Of a stretch of DNA of 64,000 bases, positions 51,566 to 59,770 are shown one piece after another (position 1 is the stretch's first letter; each line of letters starts with the position of its first letter). The notes beneath the pieces are model-generated. The model was given only the letters and a program-made list of their open reading frames with translations. It searched no databases and had not been told where the DNA came from. Where the stretch lies: the NCBI GenBank assembly GCA_902812455.1, contig CADDZH010000009.1, positions 1 through 64,000 on the forward strand, given 5' to 3'. Origin of the DNA: Chloroflexota bacterium (GTDB lineage: Bacteria; Chloroflexota; Ktedonobacteria; Ktedonobacterales; Ktedonobacteraceae). A program made the position numbers and the translations under genes.

Positions 51566-52738
51566 TCATGGGGTCATCTCCCCAACATAGTTGGCTGCCG
51601 CACCACCGGCAGTAAACCATAGCTTGCCAGATGGGTCAAGCGTGAGACCGAAGGGTGCACTAGATGGCAGGGAGAGCTGGAAGAACGTCAAGGTTCGCTT
51701 GCCAGGTGAATAGCAGACCAGCATGTTGGCGCCCACATCCACGAACCAGATATGTTCCTGGCGGTCAACGACAAGGTTGTACAGGGCAGGAGGACCACCG
51801 GCAAGCGTTGGCACGGGCAGTTCGATCAAGCTGTCCGTCGCCGGATCAAACATACCCAGCCTGCCGGGTAAGACTTCCGTGAACCAGAGGCGTCCTGCGG
51901 CATCAGTCGCCATCGCATAGACCATGACCTGTGAGTTGGGCAGGTGATAGAGGGTGATATGGTTCGTGAGCGGGTCCAGGCTACCGATCGCACCGCCTGC
52001 CATCTCCCCGAACCAGACCCGTCCGGTAGGCGTGATGGTCAGACTATAGGGAGCTGAAGGAATCCCTGGAGCGGGAGAAGGAACAGGCCACAGGCGGATA
52101 GCGCCACTCCTGGGATCGAGCCGTCCAATTGCTCCAGCGGCTACTGCTGTAAACCAGAGAGAGCCATTGCGATCGAATTGGAGGTCTTGTGGCCCGAGCG
52201 GGCTCCCCTTCCAGGTCCCGAGAGGGAAGATACGAAATGCCTGCTGCCTGGGATCAAAGCGCCCAATGTAGTTGGCATTCTGTTCGGCGAACCAGACATT
52301 TCCCTCGACATCAATGGTCGTGGTCATGATGCCATACCTGGCCTCAGGTGGAGTCCAGTTGGTCACGGCGCCTGTGCGTGAGTTGAGGCGACCGAGACGA
52401 TTGGCATGCATCTCGCCCACCCAGACATTGCCCTGCGCATCCACTGCTGGCTGCATCAAGCCCACATTGGACGTGGAAAAGGTATACAGATGCTCCTGCC
52501 CGGTGCGCACGGTCGTCGAGATGTTGGGTGCCGGGATAACATGCACCCGCACCTGTTGCGCGAACGGAGCTTGGGCTAGAGGGGCAGTCAGAGCGGCCTT
52601 CCCGGCACCCGCAAGAGCACAACCGCCCAAGAAGACGAGCAAGAAGCAGAGGGCCAGCAACGCCACAAAGAAGGTCACTGATTCCCGCCGTCCTCTCGCT
52701 TGCTCGCGAGGTGCCCTGATTCTGTGAGTACCAAACAT
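51566..52738 (-). CDS. Vgb-like NHL/beta-propeller lipoprotein
   Basis: A 390-residue protein. A signal ending LLVFLGGC (lipobox near residues 33-39) shows it is a lipoprotein. The mature part has seven repeats of the type NVWVGEMHANRLGRL..., GNVWFAEQNANYIGRF, GSLWFTAVAAGAIGRL, GRVWFGEMAGGAIGSL, RLWFTEVLPGRLGMF and HIWFVDVGANML, a virginiamycin B lyase-like propeller. The catalytic residues of true Vgb cannot be verified, so an unrelated binding role is as likely. ATG 52738 follows GGGAGAACGAGG. It is cotranscribed with the cupredoxin-like gene upstream. Confidence 0.8.
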   Translation of the reverse strand: MFGTHRIRAPREQARGRRESVTFFVALLALCFLLVFLGGCALAGAGKAALTAPLAQAPFAQQVRVHVIPAPNISTTVRTGQEHLYTFSTSNVGLMQPAVDAQGNVWVGEMHANRLGRLNSRTGAVTNWTPPEARYGIMTTTIDVEGNVWFAEQNANYIGRFDPRQQAFRIFPLGTWKGSPLGPQDLQFDRNGSLWFTAVAAGAIGRLDPRSGAIRLWPVPSPAPGIPSAPYSLTITPTGRVWFGEMAGGAIGSLDPLTNHITLYHLPNSQVMVYAMATDAAGRLWFTEVLPGRLGMFDPATDSLIELPVPTLAGGPPALYNLVVDRQEHIWFVDVGANMLVCYSPGKRTLTFFQLSLPSSAPFGLTLDPSGKLWFTAGGAAANYVGEMTP

Positions 52739-52844
52739 CCTCGTTCTCCCTTTCCCGCTTCGCAAAAGTGCCCCGCTGTCCTTCACATGCTCCATTCCCG
52801 GCTCAGCCATCTTGAACAGGGCAGACCGGTGAGCAAAGCCATCT

Positions 52845-53501
52845 TCATCCCTGAACGGTCAAGGTGCCCAGCATGTATCCCCTGGTCAGCATCGGGCCTT
52901 GCCAGCCACTTGAGCCTGTCCCACAGGGATCAAAACAGCGGAAGTAGTAGGAGCCAGCCGCTCCCGTGTGGAAGGTAAAGCGCACCTCGACATAGGGTTT
53001 GCCAGTCGTCGTATCCCCAGGAATGGGTACATTGATGTTGAGCTGTGGCACGGTAAAGGTATGGGCCACTTTCTCTGGCGCTAAGGCCTTGTAGGCATGC
53101 CCATCCGCGTATGCCATACCACCTACGACGCCCTGCACTGCCGTGAAGGGAGAGCCCTGGGGGAGGGGAGTATCACCCAAATCGTAGTTGCGAATGGTGA
53201 CGGTCACAAGACTATTGGCAGGCACAACCAGGGTGGTGGGCGCATAAGCCGGCCAGTCCTTCTGGTAGCCAGCTTGATTGATGACAATATTCAGGTTCAC
53301 CTGGACATGGCGCTCAACCCGTGCTGCGTGCGCCACCGGCGGCCTCGGGCTTCCTAAAGTGGCTTCAAGGGCGAAATAGACCCCTGTGACGAATGCAATG
53401 GATACCAGGATGCCAACGAAGACTTCTACATACAAGAATGCTAAAGAAGCAAGTTTTTGTTTCCCCCGGCTGCGCGGAGCTGTTCTCGGTAGTTGACTCA
53501 T
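52845..53501 (-). CDS. Membrane-anchored cupredoxin-like protein
   Basis: A 218-residue protein: short basic N-terminus, one transmembrane helix (about residues 24-46), then a cupredoxin-type beta barrel. The C-terminal part (FTFHTGAAGSYYFRCFDPCGTGSSGWQGPMLTRGYMLG) resembles the CuA region of oxidase subunit II, with two Cys four residues apart (CFDPC) and a Met (QGPM), but the second His of CuA is replaced. It may bind mononuclear copper or none. AGGAGGAAAG precedes the ATG; promoter 14, with three repeat pairs, lies upstream. Confidence 0.7.
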   Translation of the reverse strand: MSQLPRTAPRSRGKQKLASLAFLYVEVFVGILVSIAFVTGVYFALEATLGSPRPPVAHAARVERHVQVNLNIVINQAGYQKDWPAYAPTTLVVPANSLVTVTIRNYDLGDTPLPQGSPFTAVQGVVGGMAYADGHAYKALAPEKVAHTFTVPQLNINVPIPGDTTTGKPYVEVRFTFHTGAAGSYYFRCFDPCGTGSSGWQGPMLTRGYMLGTLTVQG

Positions 53502-53554
53502 TTCTTTCCTCCTGAAACTATATGGATATGACGCTCTCTTTGAGATTTATAAAG

Positions 53555-53650
53555 AGCATATTCACCGCGTATCTCAAACACATCACAGCAGCGCCAAAAA
53601 GCATCACATTGCAATCACAGAATTCGGAAACAGGTCACAGCGATATCACA
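53555..53650 (-). promoter_or_regulatory. TGTGA-box promoter 14 (cupredoxin operon), extended
   Basis: Minus-strand half-sites at plus-strand starts 53646, 53635, 53615, 53604, 53583 and 53572 (the last TGAGA), spacing 11-20-11-21-11. The -10 TATGCT at 53560-53555 follows by 11 nt. It is the only site here with three pairs; the outer pair overlaps the 3' end of the DUF6544 gene. Confidence 0.82.
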
Positions 53651-54425
53651 GCACCTTCACCTTTCCTGATTGGTTGTATTCGATCTCAATAATCTTGAAT
53701 TTGAACCAGGTAAAATCTCCGGAGGCAAGATGCCAGGTGACTTCACTTCTGGTGGGGATCCACATCCCCTCGACCTCCTTATAGTCGCTGGACTCTGCCG
53801 TCCAGGGATCGAGCCGGTAGTGTCCATGCTCTTCCCTATACCGTTGCGCCGTCAAGTGGGTCAGTTGGCCCTGCTCATTCACATGCAGCGTCCCCGAAGC
53901 TGTCACACCCTGATGATGAATAGTGGCCTGCACTGAGCTAGCATCGATGGCTTGCCATTTAATAGCATCCGAGAGCCAGGCCGCCGGGAACCAGGCCATT
54001 TCAAGCAGGAAGCGCTGCAACTCGCCCTGGTCCATTTCTGGCCCACGGGCATTGCCCAGCGGAATGACAGACCAGAGCTTGATGCGCATGCTGCCGTGTC
54101 CCTGCCAGAACTGATCGGTGGCCGAGATCGAGGCGAGTGGAAACGGCCGGATCGTGGTGTGCCAGAGAAAGGCAGGGGGAGTCGTCGTGAAGTATTGTTC
54201 GGCGACCATGGGAAGCCATTTCTGCCCTGGCTGCATTCTCATGTACCCCTGTTGCCTGAGGCGTACAGTGCGGATGGCTTCTTTGCCCACCACCTGCGCA
54301 TAGCTGAGATACCGTTGTGCTGGTTCAGGTAAGGCCAGCACCTGATCTTGCGTGATGAGACGAGGCTGTGCCTGTTCACCGTGCTGCAACAGTGCTAGCC
54401 CATCATGGTGTATCGTCTTTTTCAT
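53646..54425 (-). CDS. DUF6544-like protein
   Basis: A 259-residue soluble protein. The opening PEPAQRYLSYAQVVGKEAIRTVRLRQQGYMRMQPGQKWLPMVAEQYFTT... and late VEGMWIPTRSEVTWHL match the DUF6544/DUF6920 family, which has no assigned function. AAAACG-type spacing precedes the ATG (54425). It lies 156 bp downstream of the CPBP-family gene on the same strand and may share promoter 15. Confidence 0.78.
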   Translation of the reverse strand: MKKTIHHDGLALLQHGEQAQPRLITQDQVLALPEPAQRYLSYAQVVGKEAIRTVRLRQQGYMRMQPGQKWLPMVAEQYFTTTPPAFLWHTTIRPFPLASISATDQFWQGHGSMRIKLWSVIPLGNARGPEMDQGELQRFLLEMAWFPAAWLSDAIKWQAIDASSVQATIHHQGVTASGTLHVNEQGQLTHLTAQRYREEHGHYRLDPWTAESSDYKEVEGMWIPTRSEVTWHLASGDFTWFKFKIIEIEYNQSGKVKVL

Positions 54426-54581
54426 GATTCATCTTCTAGCGGAACGACTCTCCCATTCCGAACACCATCTTCCAGAGGAAGTATCTCTCCGTTCCACATT
54501 CTTCCTCTTTTACTTAGGGACGTACACCCAGCGACTGCTTGCCGGAACAGAGGATACACGGCGAGAGTGAGCTCCTTCTCT

Positions 54582-55454
54582 CTATGAGGCAACGTGAGCA
54601 GCTACGACCATCTCGGCTTGTTGTGGCTGCTGTGCCGTCCACCAGCCGCGATCCAGCAGGATCACTGCTCCGGCGGCAGCCCACCAGACCAGATCGATCA
54701 GCAGTGCCCACAGCGCGTAGACGGCGCTCGAGGGATAGTTCACCGCAAGCAGGAAGGCGCTTGAGGAGATACACATGTGAAACAGCACGCAAGGGAGCCT
54801 CTTGCTCTGCGTGCGGTTGTACACCCAGGTGATCAAAATGCGCTGCGCCATGAGCAGAATCGGAGCTTGCAGGACAACCAGTACAACGCCCCACCAGCCG
54901 CGATTCCCAAAAGCCCCAAGGTAGTCAGCGTACAGGTGCCAGACACCTCCCCAGAAGAGCCCGACAAGCAGCGCCGCAAGGAGTGGATTGAAACGCCGTT
55001 GCAACTTGGGCAACATGAACCCGCTCCAGCCCATTTCCTCAAAGAAGCCGGAGAAGAGTCCAATCCCGATGGCAGGACCAATCAGCAGCGGGATCGGGCC
55101 TATCGACACTCCCCCTACAGTGTATGCATACAGGACATACATGGCAATCGTGATCAGCGGTGGAATAAGCAAGGTGAGCCACCACCGTCCGACACGCCAC
55201 CGCTTCAGCCGAGCCAGTAGAGCGCTGACGCTTCCCCTACCATCCACGATACGTGTCAGGATAAGTCCGCCCAGGATTGGCCCTGCCAACCCAATAATCA
55301 TCAACACAATCGCTGCCGGGTGCATCGGCGTAGCAAAGAGAGTCCCGATGGGAACCACCGTCAAGAAAAGCGCCCACCAGCTAAACGACCAGAGCATGAC
55401 GAAGGCACAATAGCTCAGAACAGGGTGTTGCTTAATGCGATAACTCAGTTCCAT
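54582..55454 (-). CDS. CPBP family intramembrane metalloprotease
   Basis: A 290-residue membrane protein with about eight hydrophobic segments. The CPBP (Abi) motif is present as EEMGWSGFMLPKL near residue 150, followed by FWGGVWHLYAD, whose His is the expected metal ligand; the Arg normally after the EE pair is Ser here. Members cleave membrane proteins or prenylated substrates; the target is unknown. ATG 55454 follows AAAGGAGC. Promoter 15 lies ~85 bp upstream. Confidence 0.82.
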   Translation of the reverse strand: MELSYRIKQHPVLSYCAFVMLWSFSWWALFLTVVPIGTLFATPMHPAAIVLMIIGLAGPILGGLILTRIVDGRGSVSALLARLKRWRVGRWWLTLLIPPLITIAMYVLYAYTVGGVSIGPIPLLIGPAIGIGLFSGFFEEMGWSGFMLPKLQRRFNPLLAALLVGLFWGGVWHLYADYLGAFGNRGWWGVVLVVLQAPILLMAQRILITWVYNRTQSKRLPCVLFHMCISSSAFLLAVNYPSSAVYALWALLIDLVWWAAAGAVILLDRGWWTAQQPQQAEMVVAAHVAS

Positions 55455-55535
55455 TGTTGTGCTCCTTTTTCTAGCGGAATGCAATTCCATTCTGAATAAC
55501 GTCTTCACATGGAGCACCTTTTTACTCCAGAGGAA

Positions 55536-55600
55536 AGTATCGTCGATTGACCTCACATTGCCATCACAACGGCTCGCTCGATTCTCACAGAATGATCACA
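55536..55600 (-). promoter_or_regulatory. TGTGA-box promoter 15 (CPBP gene)
   Basis: Minus-strand half-sites at plus-strand starts 55596, 55585, 55564 and 55553, spacing 11-21-11, all TGTGA. The -10 GATACT at 55541-55536 follows by 11 nt. It is divergent from promoter 16. Confidence 0.86.
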
Positions 55601-55668
55601 GCTCGGGCTTCCCTGAAAATGGGGAGAGGGTAAAACATTTTCATGGACAGTGGGGTGCCTGACAACAT

Positions 55669-55733
55669 TGTGAGTGATTTGAGATAAAATAATCCCTAAT
55701 TGTGATATGCCTGTGAGAGAGATGATGTATATA
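55669..55733 (+). promoter_or_regulatory. TGTGA-box promoter 16 (plastocyanin gene)
   Basis: Half-sites begin at 55669, 55680 (TGAGA), 55701 and 55712, spacing 11-21-11. The -10 TATATA at 55728-55733 follows by 11 nt (TATACT at 55730 overlaps it). Confidence 0.84.
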
Positions 55734-55780
55734 CTCGGTAGGATAGAACAGTTATACCTATCCAGACGGGAGGAATCAAG

Positions 55781-56197
55781 ATGCGTAACCGAGCAGTGTG
55801 GTTCTTCGTAGGTGCAATCCTGGTGAGTGTTCTGGCATTGGCCAGCACAGGCATAGCTCTTGCCGCGATGCATGGAGCCTTCGGGACGGCGGAGAGGCCA
55901 GCGGCGCAAGAAGCAGCGGGCGTGGGTGTAACGCACGTGTTCATGCGCAACGACCAGTACTTCCCCTCACGTATCCAGGTAGTCACCGGCACGACCGTGA
56001 CCTGGACCAACCAGGACAACGTCCCTCATAGTGTGATCCTAACCCCTGTGGTGATCTCTTCGACGGCTGATATCTGGGAGAGCGGCCTGCTCAGCCCAGG
56101 GCAGTCCTTCAGCTATACCTTCACCGTACGGGGAACCTTCAAGTACTACTGTTCCGAGCATCCTAATGAGATGATCGGGATAGTAACCGTGACGTAA
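55781..56197 (+). CDS. Secreted plastocyanin-like blue copper protein
   Basis: A 138-residue exported cupredoxin. An N-terminal signal (AVWFFVGAILVSVLALASTGIALA) precedes a domain with type 1 copper ligands His in NVPHSV and Cys, His and Met in YYCSEHPNEM. It resembles amicyanin or plastocyanin, small electron carriers. AGGAGG precedes the ATG. It is controlled by promoter 16 and faces a minus-strand kinase gene. A partner in periplasmic electron transfer cannot be named from sequence. Confidence 0.88.
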   Translation: MRNRAVWFFVGAILVSVLALASTGIALAAMHGAFGTAERPAAQEAAGVGVTHVFMRNDQYFPSRIQVVTGTTVTWTNQDNVPHSVILTPVVISSTADIWESGLLSPGQSFSYTFTVRGTFKYYCSEHPNEMIGIVTVT

Positions 56198-56201
56198 GTG
56201 G

Positions 56202-58226
56202 TTAGTCGCTCTCCTGCTCAGCAGCAAGGGGGAGTGCCAAGAAGAAGGTCGAGCCTTTGCCTTCTTCTGACTCAAACCAGAGCGCTCCCCCGTGCTGCAC
56301 GACCAGTTCGCGGCTGATGTACAGGCCCAGCCCCGTCCCGCTAATCCCCCAGGCCAGGGCGTTCTCCGCACGCATGAAGCGCCCGAAGATCTGGGCGTGT
56401 TGATGCTCAGGGATGCCGATGCCCCTATCCTGGACACTGATGCGCACAACCCGGCTGGCCGTTTCTTCCAAGATGCTTATGGTGATCGGGCCTCCCTGCG
56501 GGCTGTACTTGATAGCGTTACCGATCAGATTGGTAAGGACTTGCTCGATACGCCCCGGGTCGATGTCTGCCACCACTGCTGCCTGCGCCGTGCGCACCTC
56601 CACCTGGTGCCGCGTCGTCGTCTGCTGCAACTGCGCCGCGACACGCTGTGCCAGGGGGATCATATTGGTTGGTGCCCGCTGCAAGTGCAAGCGCCCGGCC
56701 TGTAAGCGTGTCACGTCCAAGAGTTCCTCCGTAAGCGTGGCCAGGCGGGTTGTGGCCAGCTCGATCTCCTCCAGCGCTTCCTGCTGCCAATCAGCGAGCT
56801 CCGGCCCGCGCCCCCGCGCCGTTTGGACGAGCAGCATATCGGCAAAGCCCTTGAGCGCGGCCAGGGGCGTCCGCAATTCATGGGCCACAATGCCCACAAA
56901 CTCATCCTTGAGCCGTTCGGCTTCTTTGAGGGCGCTGACATCTTGATGCACCACCAGGGCCACACCTTCGCCAGCTCCCCCCTGTACATATTGCCCTGCC
57001 TCCCGCTGCGATGGGCTTCCCAGGCGCGCTCCTGGCAAAGGCACCGCGCTGACCAGTACAGGCAGGCTCGAGCCGCCAGGTTGTCGGATCAACTCCTGCT
57101 GTTGCAAGACCGTCTCTCCCTGCCGCACTGCACGGATGGTCGCATATCGCTCAGGGGCAATGAGTCGCCCTTGCGCATCAAAGATGCCGATGCCGTGCCT
57201 GCTGAGAAACGCCAGCATCGGCTGCTCAACCGGCCACTGTGCTCCCCAGACGCTGGCGGCTGCACGATTGGCGAGCATCAGGCGGGCATCTGGCCCATGC
57301 ACGAGATAGACCCCACTGGGCAAGGCATCCAGCACATCCCGCAGGAAGTCCAGGCGTGCCACCGTCTCGGCATGGGCCGCTTGCTCAGCCTGCTCAAGCT
57401 GGCGGCGCCGGGTGATATTCCGGTTGATCTCCAGGATGGCAACGGGCTGGCCCTGCTCATCGCGCACCAGAGCCCAGCGACTTTCCACGATCACGATGCT
57501 CCCATCCCGGCTAGTATGCACGAGTTCGCCCTCCCAGCGGCCATCGCGCTCAAGCTGGGCATCAATGTCTGAGAGAGCACTGGGGAAACGCGTTTTGAGC
57601 AACGTATGGATGACCCGGCCCTGCGCCTCTTGTGCCGACCAGCCATACAGCTCCTCGGCTCCCTTATTCCAGAAAGTGATGCGACCAACGGGGTCACGCT
57701 CGATGATGGCATCATGCGCGAGATTGATCAGGCAGGCCTGCTGGCGAATCTGCTGTAATTGCTGGAGCCGCTCTCGCTCGGCGGCTCGCTGAGCGCTCAT
57801 ATCGCGAATGGCAGCCAGGACATGCAGCGCCCCATCCAGCAGCACAGGACTCAGGCTGATTTCCACCGGAAATTCGGTGCCGTCCTTGCGCCATCCGGCC
57901 AGGTGCAGCCCTATACCCATCGGACGCGTGCGCGGGGCAGCAAAATAGCGCTTCATATGGGCAGCATGCACCTCACGGAAGCGCGGCGGCAGCAGCAGTT
58001 CGAGTGGCTGCCCTACTAGCTCCTCTCGCGAATAGCCAAAGGCGGTTTCTGCCTGCCTGTTCACCATCGTGATGGCCCCAGCTTGATTGACAACCACCAA
58101 CGCATCAGGCAACACGTTCAGGAACGGAAGAATATCGGCAGAAGAGATGGGGATGGATACTGATGAGGAAGAAGCAAGGCCGTTCTGAGATTTCCGTATG
58201 CCAGTCATTCGTAGATGTTCCTTCAT
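56202..58226 (-). CDS. Multi-PAS sensor histidine kinase
   Basis: A 674-residue cytoplasmic kinase. Three PAS domains are read in order: FLNVLPDALVVVNQAGAITMVN...AAFGYSREELVGQPL; a second (NLAHDAIIERDPVGRITFWNKGAEELYGWSAQEAQG); and a third around FLRDVLDALPSGVYLVHG. The HisKA domain has His near residue 449 (FVGIVAHELRTPLAALKG), and the HATPase domain has NLIGNAIKYSP, DRGIGIP and ISGTGLGLYISREL. No transmembrane segment is seen. ATG 58226 is chosen over 58256 because AGAAGAGG lies close. No response regulator lies beside it, so it may be an orphan or feed another regulator. Confidence 0.9.
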   Translation of the reverse strand: MKEHLRMTGIRKSQNGLASSSSVSIPISSADILPFLNVLPDALVVVNQAGAITMVNRQAETAFGYSREELVGQPLELLLPPRFREVHAAHMKRYFAAPRTRPMGIGLHLAGWRKDGTEFPVEISLSPVLLDGALHVLAAIRDMSAQRAAERERLQQLQQIRQQACLINLAHDAIIERDPVGRITFWNKGAEELYGWSAQEAQGRVIHTLLKTRFPSALSDIDAQLERDGRWEGELVHTSRDGSIVIVESRWALVRDEQGQPVAILEINRNITRRRQLEQAEQAAHAETVARLDFLRDVLDALPSGVYLVHGPDARLMLANRAAASVWGAQWPVEQPMLAFLSRHGIGIFDAQGRLIAPERYATIRAVRQGETVLQQQELIRQPGGSSLPVLVSAVPLPGARLGSPSQREAGQYVQGGAGEGVALVVHQDVSALKEAERLKDEFVGIVAHELRTPLAALKGFADMLLVQTARGRGPELADWQQEALEEIELATTRLATLTEELLDVTRLQAGRLHLQRAPTNMIPLAQRVAAQLQQTTTRHQVEVRTAQAAVVADIDPGRIEQVLTNLIGNAIKYSPQGGPITISILEETASRVVRISVQDRGIGIPEHQHAQIFGRFMRAENALAWGISGTGLGLYISRELVVQHGGALWFESEEGKGSTFFLALPLAAEQESD

Positions 58227-58256
58227 AGTACCTCTTCTGTGCAGTAGGTGAGCCAA

Positions 58257-58570
58257 TGCTTGATAAATACTGCCAGGTGCTGTATGAAGAGGCTTGCCAG
58301 TTACAGGCGCTCCAGACGGCTCAGGACAAGCAAGCTAGAGGAACTATCGCTGTTCCAGCAAAGCCCATACTCGTTTCTGCCCGCTCTTCATCCAAAGAAA
58401 CAACTCTTTCTCTACCGAACAGATTACGCGATTTCTGCCCCAAAAGCAAGTATGACTTGTAAAAGATTGTGATTGTGTTGCTATCTGTGCGGTTATCGAA
58501 ACATGCCGAGGCCCTTGCACTTAATATGCAGGGATATAGGGCGCGATGCACGTAGGCCTGGGTCTATGCA
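58257..58570. other. Intergenic region without a supported gene
   Basis: About 310 bp. Two overlapping plus-strand ORFs of ~70 codons start here, but neither has a good ribosome site or a recognisable motif. No box or RNA gene is seen. Confidence 0.4.
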
Positions 58571-59452
58571 TTATCCAGGGCACCCTGCTCTGCTCACGCG
58601 CGCCACAATAGCGCTCACGTTATCATCGCCTCCGCCTGCCAGGGCCGCCTGAAGAAGTGTACGGGCCGCCTGCGAGGAATCACTCGTAGAGGATGACAAG
58701 ATGGCGGCGATCTGAGGGTCACGCACCATTTCCCACAGCCCATCAGAACAGAGCAGCAGGATATCACCGGGAGCAAGCGCTACCGCATACGTGTCTACCT
58801 CCACGGTCGATTTCTCCCCCAGGCAGCGATAGATGAGATTGCGGTTTGGATGGCTATAGATGTCTTCTGGCTGGATCATCCTTGCCGCTGCCAGGGCGGC
58901 AATCAGCGAGTGATCACGCGTGATCTGTGACAAACCCTCGGGCTGGCGATAGAGGTAGAGCCGGCTATCGCCCACGTGCGCCACATACGCCCTGGCATCG
59001 ACTACCAGTGCTGCCGTCATCGTCGTTCCCATGCGGGTATTCTGCTCCTGATTGCGCTGGTACACCGCCTGGTTAGCTGACTGGACACCTGCTTTGAGCA
59101 GGGGGAGAAAATCCTCCGCCTTCACCGGCTGTGAGTAGAGGAAACGAGCTACATACTCTGCCAGGATATGAACTGCAAGCTGGCTCGCTTCTTGCCCATG
59201 GCCCTGTCCCCCCATGCCATCTGCCACCATGAGCAGGACAAACGGTCGCGGCGGCGCAGAGGGGGTAGAAGGAATAACCCCGCGAGTGATGGAAATGGTA
59301 TCCTCGTTTGGGAGCTGCTTACGTTTTATACCCGGATCAAGAGCGGATCCCACTTGCAATGTGAGTGGTCTCGTATCAACGCTCTTTGTTGGCCTGACCA
59401 GCGTTTGCAATCGTCCCTCTTGTGAGGCCTCATTTACTTGTTGTAGAAGCAT
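58571..59452 (-). CDS. PP2C-type serine/threonine phosphatase
   Basis: A 293-residue phosphatase with metal-dependent PP2C motifs: VADGMGGQGHGQEAS (motif 2), GTTMTAALV, AHVGDSRLYL (motif 6), SDGLWEMV and DNVSAIV near the C-terminus. These Asp residues bind the catalytic metals. Bacterial relatives (Stp/PrpC) reverse Ser/Thr kinase signalling; no Hanks kinase lies in the window. GAAGGAGG precedes the ATG. TGTGA-box promoter 17 lies upstream and is divergent from the MaoC-PTA gene. Confidence 0.92.
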   Translation of the reverse strand: MLLQQVNEASQEGRLQTLVRPTKSVDTRPLTLQVGSALDPGIKRKQLPNEDTISITRGVIPSTPSAPPRPFVLLMVADGMGGQGHGQEASQLAVHILAEYVARFLYSQPVKAEDFLPLLKAGVQSANQAVYQRNQEQNTRMGTTMTAALVVDARAYVAHVGDSRLYLYRQPEGLSQITRDHSLIAALAAARMIQPEDIYSHPNRNLIYRCLGEKSTVEVDTYAVALAPGDILLLCSDGLWEMVRDPQIAAILSSSTSDSSQAARTLLQAALAGGGDDNVSAIVARVSRAGCPG

Positions 59453-59585
59453 CTTAATGCCTCCTTCTGTGCAGGAGAGATGAAGCCCTCTCCGCTTTTA
59501 GAGCGAACCAATGCCTGTTGCTGCTATATATCCACCTGCAACTTGCGGATGTAATCAAACAACCTACTCTCTTCATTCATACATA

Positions 59586-59650
59586 AGTGTACTGCTCTGG
59601 CCACACAAGACCATCACAAATCAGCCATTTCCTATCACGTAAGCATCACA
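59586..59650 (-). promoter_or_regulatory. TGTGA-box promoter 17 (PP2C gene)
   Basis: Minus-strand half-sites at plus-strand starts 59646, 59635 (CGTGA), 59614 and 59603 (TGTGT): 11-21-11. The -10 TACACT at 59591-59586 follows by 11 nt. Confidence 0.82.
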
Positions 59651-59688
59651 GATCTAAGCATCAGGGCCATTTGATATGGTGTAGTGTC

Positions 59689-59754
59689 TGTGACATATCT
59701 GTGATTTGCCCTTCATCACTTTGTGATTGAATTGTGAGGTGCCGGTGCTATCTT
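59689..59754 (+). promoter_or_regulatory. TGTGA-box promoter 18 (MaoC-PTA gene)
   Basis: Half-sites begin at 59689, 59700, 59722 and 59733, spacing 11-22-11. A -10 TATCTT at 59749-59754 follows by 11 nt; TATAAT at 59759 is another candidate. Confidence 0.84.
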
Positions 59755-59770
59755 TCCTTATAATCAAAGG

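Noticed and set aside
58256..58462. Plus-strand ORF of 68 codons (MLDKYCQVLYEEACQ...) and an overlapping 74-codon ORF
   Set aside because: There is no ribosome site, no recognised motif and two overlapping frames; nothing favours either as a gene.
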